DNA of 64,000 nucleotides from G963678095 sp963678095 (GTDB lineage Bacteria > Bacillota > Negativicutes > Selenomonadales > Selenomonadaceae), in contig OY782746.1 of assembly GCA_963678095.2 (NCBI GenBank), positions 1,612,001-1,676,000 on the forward strand. Direction: 5' to 3'. This document shows positions 29,280-36,092 of this stretch, piece after piece. Under the pieces are notes generated by a model. It was not told where the DNA came from, searched no databases, and saw only the letters and a list, made by a program, of their open reading frames with translations. The position numbers and the translations under genes are program-made. How positions within the stretch are numbered: the first letter of the stretch is position 1; the number at the start of each line of letters is the position of its first letter.

Positions 29280-29712
29280 TGGAATTTATACGGAACTGAT
29301 TGCCGAGCACAACAAGTCGCAGCATAACAAACGCCATTTAACGGCACCGACGGCTGTGCTCAAGGGGAAAAACCCAAGCTGTGGGGATGAAATAACGCTG
29401 GAAGTTGAAGTCCTGGATGGAGTCATTCAGGATGCGGCCTTTCATGGTATTGGCTGTGCGATTTCACAGGCCTCAACGTCCATCATGATTGACCTTGTGC
29501 GGGGGAAGTCTGTTGGAGAAGCACAGCAGCTTATTGATACCTTTATCGGCATGATCAAGCGTGAAGTTACCGAGGATGCTGAGCTGGAACTGCTGGAAGA
29601 AGCGTTGGCTCTGAAAAATATTTCTAATATGCCAGCGCGGGTAAAATGTGCCGTATTGTCGTGGCACACACTCGAATCGGCGCTACAAAGCATTGCGGCA
29701 AGCGAACAATAA
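29269..29712 (+). CDS. sufU: Sulfur relay protein SufU
   Basis: 147 residues from TTG 29269, with GAGGAG 9 bases upstream. The IscU-like zinc protein of Firmicutes. Conserved cysteines are in KNPSCGDEITLEV, GIGCAISQAST and ARVKCAVLSWHTLE, giving the three-Cys site. It accepts persulfide sulfur from SufS by zinc-ligand exchange and passes it to SufBCD. The SufS-SufU pairing, with no SufE, is characteristic of Firmicutes. A perfect terminator follows. Confidence 0.95.
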   Translation: MDLSGIYTELIAEHNKSQHNKRHLTAPTAVLKGKNPSCGDEITLEVEVLDGVIQDAAFHGIGCAISQASTSIMIDLVRGKSVGEAQQLIDTFIGMIKREVTEDAELELLEEALALKNISNMPARVKCAVLSWHTLESALQSIAASEQ

Positions 29713-29716
29713 AAAG

Positions 29717-29750
29717 AGGAATTATCTCGGATGAGATAATTCCTTTTTTT
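29717..29750 (+). terminator. Bidirectional terminator between suf operon and EIIA gene
   Basis: Perfect 12-bp stem (29717-29728 with 29733-29744), loop GGAT, T run downstream and A run upstream. The stop codon of the convergent EIIA gene overlaps the T run. Confidence 0.93.
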
Positions 29751-30261
29751 ATCGCGTGTATTTGATTAATGTATCCTGGCCAGCTGTTACAACTGGCTCG
29801 GCGGTACTTGATATGCCCTTAATACGTTCGGTATTGACAATTAAAACCGGAGAAATCATATTGATATCTTTTGCTTTCAATACGGAAAAATCAAGTTCCA
29901 GCACCGGCGTGCCAGCTGTTACATAGTCGCCTCGTTGTTTGAGTGCATGTAAACCATTGCCATTGAGGATTACCGTGTCAAGCCCGATGTGGACAAGAAC
30001 CTGAATACCGTCAGGCGTGGTCACGGCAAAGGCATGCTTGGTGTCGAAGAAGAGTGTGATTTGTCCCTCGCAGGGAGCGACAACCAAGGGGCTTTCAGCA
30101 AGAACCGCAATGCCATCGCCCGTAAGCTTTTCAGCAAAAACCGGATCAGGGACATCTTTTAAAGGTATCGTTTGTCCGGAAAAAGGGGCAAGGATTTTTT
30201 GCACAGGAGCGACGTCCGGGAGTTGTTTGGTCGTTGACGCTGGGTCAAAGTCATGTTCCAC
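29749..30261 (-). CDS. PTS glucose-type EIIA (Crr-like) stand-alone protein
   Basis: 170 residues if started at GTG 30261, preceded by AAGAAGGTGA 6 bases away. An in-frame ATG at 30357 would give 202 residues, but it lies inside a 12-bp inverted repeat and upstream of the likely promoter. Stand-alone EIIA-Glc proteins are about 165-170 residues, which favours the GTG. The domain starts KILAPFSGQTIPLKDVPDPVF. DTKHAFAV and the active-site VLVHIGLDTVILNG with the phosphorylatable His are intact, and AGTPVLELD follows. It would receive phosphate from HPr and serve an EIIBC encoded elsewhere, or regulate uptake. No EIIBC partner is adjacent. Confidence 0.85.
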   Translation of the reverse strand: MEHDFDPASTTKQLPDVAPVQKILAPFSGQTIPLKDVPDPVFAEKLTGDGIAVLAESPLVVAPCEGQITLFFDTKHAFAVTTPDGIQVLVHIGLDTVILNGNGLHALKQRGDYVTAGTPVLELDFSVLKAKDINMISPVLIVNTERIKGISSTAEPVVTAGQDTLIKYTR

Positions 30262-30307
30262 ATCGTCACCTTCTTTCAGGATATATTTGTGAAATTTGCT
30301 TACGTAT

Positions 30308-30337
30308 ATTGTACTCCCTGCTATGGGCAGGATACAA
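30308..30337 (-). promoter_or_regulatory. Possible minus-strand promoter of the EIIA gene
   Basis: On the minus strand TTGTAT (30332-30337), 18-base spacer, TACAAT (30308-30313); transcription would start near 30301, about 40 bases before the GTG at 30261. Confidence 0.45.
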
Positions 30338-30358
30338 GGAGTTTTTATCCTGCCCATA
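30322..30358. repeat. Perfect 12-bp inverted repeat between the EIIA and DUF2939-like genes
   Basis: TATGGGCAGGAT (30322-30333) and its exact complement (30347-30358) around a 13-base loop. It lies 12 bases after the stop of the upstream minus-strand gene, so it may be a stop or processing hairpin. No U run follows on the minus strand. Confidence 0.6.
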
Positions 30359-30370
30359 AGGAAGTCCTCA

Positions 30371-31471
30371 TCAAGGAATTTCTGGGATTGTTTTACTTAT
30401 GGTGTTGTGTTTGATGATGTCAGAAACTTTCTGGTCGACTTCAAGCGAGCGCTTATGCAAGGATTCGGCCGTCTCAAGCTCAGCACTATCATCCATAGCA
30501 AGTCCGGCGGCAAAATGTGTCCAGGCGCTTACAGACAGTTCATCTGTCTGTAAGCGGAGATCCTGAAGGTGCTGGGCTCCGTCGGGAATAGTAAGTTCCT
30601 GCAGGCGGTGACTGCGGCCTTCGATAGCGGGGATAATCTCAGCTTCGATCAATTGTTTTATCTGTTGGCGCTGGGCCATATTGGGCAGTGCTTCCTGACG
30701 GGTGGTCAGTTTTTTAAATCTTGCCTGCTGCTGCAGAAAAAGATTATTGTAATCGTCAATAATTTTCTGACTCTGTTCGATATAGACGGCTATATCTTTG
30801 TTTTGCAGCTGATTGATGGCATTAAGATAATCACGATAATTTTTTATATAAGATACTTGCCAGCGCCCGTTGTCATCGGCTTCAAGTTGTATTTTTAATG
30901 TGAACGGTGTCTGGGTATACTCTTCCAGTACTTGGATATCAGCCGTTGCCGATCGACCGTCTTTTTTTATGTCACTGATTTTTTGGATGGTTGTGGTTCG
31001 CAGTAAGGTGCGTTCAACCAATTCATCAAAATCAATGCCTAACTGCTGTCCTTTTAAAATGGATGTTCCGGACGGGTCTTGCCAGGAGCCTTCATTGATA
31101 TATGTGTCAATCGATTTTTCCATGCCGCTGATAATGGTTGGCTTGACGAGCACATAAAATTTTTCAAACAAGGCTTTGGTTGAAGTGTTTAAGGTCTTGT
31201 CATAAGAGAACATATCAAGGGTTAAATCATCATAGGCTTTGCTGGCAATTAAGTCGATATTGGCGTATTTGTGAAAGGCAGCTGTATCGTGGCTTTTTAT
31301 TGACGACTGAAGCTGTTCCAGTGCATATTCGGGGGTCCGGGTGTAGATGAAAAAATACCAGGCCCAGCCACCAAGGATTAAGGAGAAAATTATAATCAGT
31401 GTCAGTAAATCATGAGATTGACGGGCAAAGGCACGCTGCTCAAGGCGTGCTTTCCAGGTGATATCGTCCAT
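30371..31471 (-). CDS. Membrane-anchored DUF2939-like protein
   Basis: 366 residues from ATG 31471, AGGAG 8 bases upstream. A single N-terminal membrane helix (about residues 21-43, LLTLIIIFSLILGGWAWYFF) is followed by a large external region. The sequence after it, EYALEQLQSSIKSHDTAAFHKYANID, resembles the start of DUF2939 domains; the last third is rich in Gln and Glu and probably helical (residues 225-330). DUF2939 proteins are small extracytoplasmic or membrane proteins without an assigned function. It lies between the permease/tRNA region and the EIIA gene on the same strand as EIIA, 13 bases from the alternative EIIA start, so a shared transcript is possible. Confidence 0.6.
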   Translation of the reverse strand: MDDITWKARLEQRAFARQSHDLLTLIIIFSLILGGWAWYFFIYTRTPEYALEQLQSSIKSHDTAAFHKYANIDLIASKAYDDLTLDMFSYDKTLNTSTKALFEKFYVLVKPTIISGMEKSIDTYINEGSWQDPSGTSILKGQQLGIDFDELVERTLLRTTTIQKISDIKKDGRSATADIQVLEEYTQTPFTLKIQLEADDNGRWQVSYIKNYRDYLNAINQLQNKDIAVYIEQSQKIIDDYNNLFLQQQARFKKLTTRQEALPNMAQRQQIKQLIEAEIIPAIEGRSHRLQELTIPDGAQHLQDLRLQTDELSVSAWTHFAAGLAMDDSAELETAESLHKRSLEVDQKVSDIIKHNTISKTIPEIP

Positions 31472-31561
31472 ATATACAGCTCCTGTTTTCATAACTTAAT
31501 ACATACGATTATACCGCAAAAATGCAGCCGACGGGAGATAAATATGGAAAAATAAAAAAGA

Positions 31562-31590
31562 TTGACAAGAACGCTATGTTTAGATATAAT
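31562..31590 (+). promoter_or_regulatory. Promoter of tRNA-Gln
   Basis: TTGACA (31562-31567), 17-base spacer, TATAAT (31585-31590): a full consensus promoter 30 bases before the tRNA. Confidence 0.93.
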
Positions 31591-31620
31591 ATTTGATGTT
31601 GGCAGTAAAAAACTGAACAT

Positions 31621-31696
31621 TGGGGTATCGCCAAGTTGGTAAGGCACGGGATTCTGAATCCCGCATTCGTTGGTTCGAGTCCAGCTACCCCAGCCA
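31621..31696 (+). tRNA. tRNA-Gln, anticodon CTG
   Basis: 76 bases folding into a cloverleaf. The acceptor TGGGGTA pairs with TACCCCA, the anticodon arm is CGGGA-TTCTGAA-TCCCG, the T arm is GTTGG-TTCGAGT-CCAGC, and CCA is encoded. The anticodon CTG reads CAG. It is a single-gene unit with its own consensus promoter and terminator. Confidence 0.96.
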
Positions 31697-31707
31697 TTTG
31701 TAAGGAC

Positions 31708-31732
31708 AGCACCGTGAATACGGTGCTTTTTT
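31708..31732 (+). terminator. Terminator of tRNA-Gln
   Basis: AGCACCGT pairs with ACGGTGCT, loop GAAT, then TTTTTT. Confidence 0.93.
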
Positions 31733-31750
31733 GTTTGTGCGGGAATAGAT

Positions 31751-31792
31751 AAACAAAGGCGGCAGTCATTCGTTGACTGCCGCCTTTGTTTT
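31751..31792 (-). terminator. Terminator of the amino-acid permease gene
   Basis: Perfect 18-bp stem (31751-31768 with 31774-31791) around TTCGT, symmetrical A/T ends; 10 bases after the permease stop codon on the minus strand. Confidence 0.88.
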
Positions 31793-31801
31793 AGAATGTG
31801 T

Positions 31802-33307
31802 TTAGTGTCCCGATAAGTTTGTCGGATCGAGATCAATTTCCTTTAACGGAATTAAGGTTGTCTTATGCTTCATTTTATACCAGAAATAGAAGATAAGAAT
31901 AATTGGAATCCCGATGTAAGTGGCAATGGCACCGTTCCAGTCGATCGTATTCCCCATAAAGGCCCCATAATTTTGTCCGAGCATAACGACCAGACAGAGC
32001 GCCAGGGCAAAAAACGAGCCAAACGGGAAAAGCTTCGCCCGATATTTGAGGGTTTGCAGATCTTTTCCCTGGGCGATAAAGGCCCGGCGGAAGCGATAAT
32101 GGCAGATGGCAATGCCCACCCAGACGACAAAGCCGGTCATGCCGGATAAATTCAGCAACCAGGTATAGGCCGTTCCTTCCCCAATCAGTGAGGTCAGAAA
32201 AGCCAGCAGGCCGAAAGCCGTTGTCAAAAACAACGCATTGGTCGGGACGCCGCGTTTGTTGACTTTAGCAAATACTGCGGGAGCGGAACCTTCCTTAGCC
32301 ATCGCATACAGCATCCGGGTTGAGGCATAAAGCCCCGAGTTGCCACAAGAAAGTACCGAGGTCAGGATGACGAAGTTCATCAAAGAGGCCGCGGCATTAA
32401 AGCCTGCCCGATCGAGGACGAGGGTGAACGGACTGACGGCTACATTTTCAACATCGGTGTTCAACAGGTTTGGATCTGTATATGGAAGTAAAAAACCGAT
32501 GACAATCATTGTGCCGATGTAAAATAAAAGAATGCGCCAAAAAACGTTGTTGATAGCTTTAGGTACGTTTTTTTCCGGGTCTTCACTTTCTCCGGCGGCG
32601 ATGCCGACCAGTTCAGTCCCCTGAAAGGAGAAAGCCGCAATCATAAAGATGCCAACAATGGAGCCTACCCCACCGACAAAAGGAGCTTCACCGGCGGTCC
32701 AGTTTTTAAACCCAGGGGAGGCATCTCCGATTACGCCAAAGATTAAAAGGGCACCAATTGTCAGGAAGACAATAACCATGCCGACTTTTATGCTGGCGAA
32801 CCAGTATTCACTTTCTCCATAGGCACGTGTTGACAGGTAATTCAAAATAAATAAAATGACGAGAAAAGCAGCACTCCAGACAATGGCCGGCGTATCAGGA
32901 AACCAAAATTTCATTACCAGGGCCCCAGCGATGATTTCAACGGCCAGTGTGATAGCCCAGTTAAGCCAGTAGTTCCAGCCAATGGCAAAGCCTAGGGCTG
33001 GATCGACAAAGCGGGCGGCATATGTGCCGAATGACCCCGATACCGGCAGATAGGTGGCCATTTCGCCGAGGCTGGTCATGATGAAATATACCATAACACC
33101 AATTACCGCATAGGCGGTCAGGGCGCCCCCTGGGCCGGCGGTGCTGATGGAGGCGCCGCTGGCTAGAAACAGGCCTGTACCGAGGGCACCGCCAATGGCG
33201 ATCATATTCATGTGCCGGGTCTTCAGGCTCCGTTTAAGCTCACCCTTTTGAGCAGCCTCAGTGGCTGGCTGCATCGATGAGGGAAGTTCTTCTTCTTTGA
33301 TACTCAC
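31802..33307 (-). CDS. Amino-acid permease, LysP-like (AAT family, APC superfamily)
   Basis: 501 residues from GTG 33307, GGAG 8 bases upstream; the longer reading to 33364 has no ribosome site. It has twelve predicted membrane helices. The family marks are KRSLKTRHMNMIAIGGALGTGLF at helix 1 (shown in part), GPGGALTAYAVIGVMVYFIM, SGSFGTYAARFVDPALGFAIGWNYW and FQGTELVGIAAGESEDPEKNVPKAI. The latter is typical of lysine/histidine/aromatic H+ symporters. Helix 1 and the AGESEDP loop match LysP best, but substrate cannot be assigned from sequence with certainty. Confidence 0.85.
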   Translation of the reverse strand: MSIKEEELPSSMQPATEAAQKGELKRSLKTRHMNMIAIGGALGTGLFLASGASISTAGPGGALTAYAVIGVMVYFIMTSLGEMATYLPVSGSFGTYAARFVDPALGFAIGWNYWLNWAITLAVEIIAGALVMKFWFPDTPAIVWSAAFLVILFILNYLSTRAYGESEYWFASIKVGMVIVFLTIGALLIFGVIGDASPGFKNWTAGEAPFVGGVGSIVGIFMIAAFSFQGTELVGIAAGESEDPEKNVPKAINNVFWRILLFYIGTMIVIGFLLPYTDPNLLNTDVENVAVSPFTLVLDRAGFNAAASLMNFVILTSVLSCGNSGLYASTRMLYAMAKEGSAPAVFAKVNKRGVPTNALFLTTAFGLLAFLTSLIGEGTAYTWLLNLSGMTGFVVWVGIAICHYRFRRAFIAQGKDLQTLKYRAKLFPFGSFFALALCLVVMLGQNYGAFMGNTIDWNGAIATYIGIPIILIFYFWYKMKHKTTLIPLKEIDLDPTNLSGH

Positions 33308-33639
33308 AAAATCCACTCCATTTCTTAAATTAAACAGTTCTTTTTTATCAGTTTGATATTGCATTTTTATTCTAATATATATGTACTATAAAAAATAGCA
33401 TTGTAAAAAGAACATAGATACAATACTTTATTTTACACGAAAATGGCGACAGATGCTAATTTTATTTTCGATATTATTTAAAAACTCTAATTTTAAAATG
33501 CCAGCCGATGGCGGCAAACCATGTTTTTTAATTGACCCCAGGGAAGGGATAGAGTAGAATAAATTTAAAAGAAATTTTTGATAATTCGGATAAGTTTGGC
33601 GCTGGCAAAAGTCAGCTGATAAGGAGAGGAGTTCGTGAT
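33308..33639. other. Divergent spacer between permease and GGDEF gene
   Basis: 332 AT-rich bases. It contains the forward promoter at 33532-33560; nothing else was recognised. Confidence 0.5.
33532..33560 (+). promoter_or_regulatory. Promoter of the GGDEF protein gene
   Basis: TTGACC (33532-33537), 17-base spacer, TAGAAT (33555-33560), about 80 bases before the start codon. Confidence 0.65.
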
Positions 33640-35757
33640 ATGGAGCCGCTGGGAATGCTTTCTGAAATCGTACTGTCTTTTACCGGAGATAAGGATTTTG
33701 AGACGCAGCTGGAACGAGTTCTTATACTTGTTGGCAGGTATTTTTCGGTCAGCCGGCTGCAGGTATTTTTAAGCCCTAATGCAACGGGAGAGGATGCGGC
33801 TTTATTTGAATGGAGGAGTCCAGAGGCTGCTTGCAGGTTGGTGGTGGAAGCAGAAGCGTTGTTTGAGCAGCTGCAGTCCGTTTTAAATCAGGGAGCGCTT
33901 TCAGAAGCTGACGTAGTCAACTTGTCTGGGGGCGAAGGTGTTTTTTCGCTGCCGGGAGACAAAATGTCCTTGCTGATTCAGCCCATTCGTATGCAGCAGC
34001 AGGTACAGGGCATGATCGTGCTGGAGAATGGCTGGAGAAAGCGCGGCTGGACGGAGGTTGAGAAAAGATTGCTGCAGTTGCTGGCGGAAATGGTTGCCAA
34101 TGCCTGTGAGAAAAAACTTTATCAGGCAGAGATTTTGGCATCGCGGGACAATCTGCAATCATTTTTTAACTCCGTAGACGATTTGTTTTATATATGCCGG
34201 CTCAATGGTGAGATTCTACTGACCAATGAGGCTGTTGTGCGTAAGACCGGGTATTCGGCAGAGGAACTGGGAAAAATGAGCTTGATGGATCTTCATCCGG
34301 CAGATAAGCGCGAAGAAGCCTTGGAGAATCTACAGCTGATGCTGACGGGGGAGATTGCCTATTGCCCTTTGGAAATTGAAGACCGCGCGGGGCGGAGATT
34401 TCCCGTGGAAAACCGTATCTGGGTAGGTCTGTGGGATAACCAGCCTTGTATCTTTGGCATGTCCAAGGATTTGCGGAAAGAGCAGGAGGCACTGCAGTGG
34501 TTTACCAAGGTGTTTGAACATAATCCGCTGCCGATGGCTATCAGCCGGGAACAAATAATTTTGCGGGTCAATGCAGCCTATCTGGCAAAACTGGGCTATG
34601 TACGTGAAGAACTTATTGGCAGAACCTGCCTGGAGTCAGGACTGCTGCCAGATCCGGAAAAATTTATGCAGATTATGGCGCTCTTTAAACGCGATCGTCG
34701 TTTGAAAAACGCAGAAATAAATGTCCGCTGCAAAAGTGGCCGAATTATAAATGGGCTATTATCAGGTGAAATTATAGAAAACCAGGGCGAAGTATTTTTT
34801 TTAACGACCCTGGTTGATGTTACAGAAATTGCCCAGTTGACCCAAGCGTTGACAAAAGAAAAACAGCGACTGGAGAACATCATTTATGGAACCGGCGCCG
34901 GAGCCTGGGAGTGGAATATGAAAACCGGGCAAATTTTATTTAATGGCTGCTGGGCTAGTTTAACCGGCTATTCCATTAAAGAACTGGAGTGTGAGGGAAT
35001 CAACGGGTACCGGCGGCGCATGCAGCCGGAGGATTTGATCCTGGCAGAAGCATTGCTGCAGGCACATTGTGAGAACGCTGGTGGAGATTATAAGTGTGAA
35101 TATCGGTTCAAACACAAGACGGGACATTGGATCTGGGTTCTGGCCAGCGGGCGGGTCCTGGAATGGGATGCTGACGGAGTACCACTGAAAATGTATGGCA
35201 CCGTGGTCGATATTACGAAACTGAAGCAGGCGGAGGCCGCTGTGCGGGAATTGTCTGTACGGGATCCGCTGACCAATATCTATAACCGGCGGTATGTATT
35301 TGAACATCTGCGGGTCATTTTGGCAGAGTTGCGGCGTGAAGAGCGGGTCGTATCGGTATCCTTACTCGATCTCGACTGGTTTAAGCAGGTCAATGACTGT
35401 TATGGCCATTTAGCTGGTGATTTTATTTTGAAGAATTTTTCAGAAATCATAAAACAGAATCTTCGCCCCTATGATGTTTTTGGGCGCTACGGTGGGGAGG
35501 AGTTTATTATCGTGTCGATGAATTCGACAAAAGAGGATTCGCAGGCAATGGTACAGCGAATTCTCGGACGTATGCGCACGGAAATTTTCCTGTATGATAG
35601 GCGGGAAATTCGCTGTACCTTTAGTGCCGGAATTGTTGATACGGCAGAAATTCCTGAAAACGATTTTTCGGTAGAGGACTTGCTGCGACGGGCGGATGAG
35701 CGCCTTTACCGGGCCAAAAACAAAGGGCGCAATACCATTGAAACCGATGACGATTGA
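33640..35757 (+). CDS. Diguanylate cyclase with GAF and PAS sensor domains
   Basis: 705 residues, ATG 33640 with AGGAGAGGAG upstream. No membrane helix, so cytoplasmic. An N-terminal GAF-like domain (about 1-165) is followed by three PAS domains (about 170-290, 295-405 and 415-530); the last two end in VDVTEIAQL and TVVDITKLKQ. The GGDEF domain begins SVRDPLTNIYNRRYVFEHL and has an intact active site GGEEF at residue 618, with the allosteric I-site RPYD five residues before it, so it should make c-di-GMP and be product-inhibited. It is followed at 36093 by an EAL phosphodiesterase, giving a synthesis/degradation pair with different sensory inputs. Confidence 0.92.
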   Translation: MEPLGMLSEIVLSFTGDKDFETQLERVLILVGRYFSVSRLQVFLSPNATGEDAALFEWRSPEAACRLVVEAEALFEQLQSVLNQGALSEADVVNLSGGEGVFSLPGDKMSLLIQPIRMQQQVQGMIVLENGWRKRGWTEVEKRLLQLLAEMVANACEKKLYQAEILASRDNLQSFFNSVDDLFYICRLNGEILLTNEAVVRKTGYSAEELGKMSLMDLHPADKREEALENLQLMLTGEIAYCPLEIEDRAGRRFPVENRIWVGLWDNQPCIFGMSKDLRKEQEALQWFTKVFEHNPLPMAISREQIILRVNAAYLAKLGYVREELIGRTCLESGLLPDPEKFMQIMALFKRDRRLKNAEINVRCKSGRIINGLLSGEIIENQGEVFFLTTLVDVTEIAQLTQALTKEKQRLENIIYGTGAGAWEWNMKTGQILFNGCWASLTGYSIKELECEGINGYRRRMQPEDLILAEALLQAHCENAGGDYKCEYRFKHKTGHWIWVLASGRVLEWDADGVPLKMYGTVVDITKLKQAEAAVRELSVRDPLTNIYNRRYVFEHLRVILAELRREERVVSVSLLDLDWFKQVNDCYGHLAGDFILKNFSEIIKQNLRPYDVFGRYGGEEFIIVSMNSTKEDSQAMVQRILGRMRTEIFLYDRREIRCTFSAGIVDTAEIPENDFSVEDLLRRADERLYRAKNKGRNTIETDDD

Positions 35758-35775
35758 TTCGCTTGACGGTCCCCG

Positions 35776-35813
35776 ATAGCCGGTCAGGAAGGTGTCCTTG
35801 ACCGGCTATTTTT
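35776..35813 (+). terminator. Terminator of the GGDEF gene
   Basis: ATAGCCGGTCA pairs with TGACCGGCTAT, then TTTTT. Confidence 0.9.
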
Positions 35814-35815
35814 CT

Positions 35816-35897
35816 AAAAAAAAACCAGGCATTGCGCCTGGCTAAAAAAATAGATATAAAAATAAGTGCTTTTGAGTGGGTCACGTATAGTAACCAC
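35816..35897 (-). ncRNA. Candidate small RNA between the two c-di-GMP genes
   Basis: About 82 bases on the minus strand in a region with no minus-strand gene. It has a promoter at 35904-35932, a 5' hairpin (GTGGTTAC with GTGACCCAC, one bulged C), an A/U-rich single-stranded linker, then a terminator stem CCAGGC/GCCTGG (35825-35841) ending in nine U. This hairpin, linker, terminator plan is that of many base-pairing regulatory RNAs. The opposing terminator at 35776-35813 already serves the GGDEF gene, so this second, reverse-oriented one needs another explanation. Expression not shown; it could also be a leftover bidirectional terminator. Confidence 0.4.
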
Positions 35898-35903
35898 GAA
35901 GCT

Positions 35904-35932
35904 ATTATATATAAAGCCGGTAAAATAGTCCA
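35904..35932 (-). promoter_or_regulatory. Promoter of the candidate small RNA
   Basis: On the minus strand TGGACT (35927-35932), 17-base spacer, perfect TATAAT (35904-35909). Confidence 0.5.
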
Positions 35933-36092
35933 GTTTTTTTGCTTTGGACAGAAAAATCACGGGAGCAGAAGGAAATATTTTACTGAATAAAGAAGTATCA
36001 ATCAAATAAATAATGTTTAGCAAACCTATAGGAATTAAAATATCAAGAGGCTGCAAAGTGCAGGGAAGCAAAGTAGAGGCGGTGGCCCCAAA

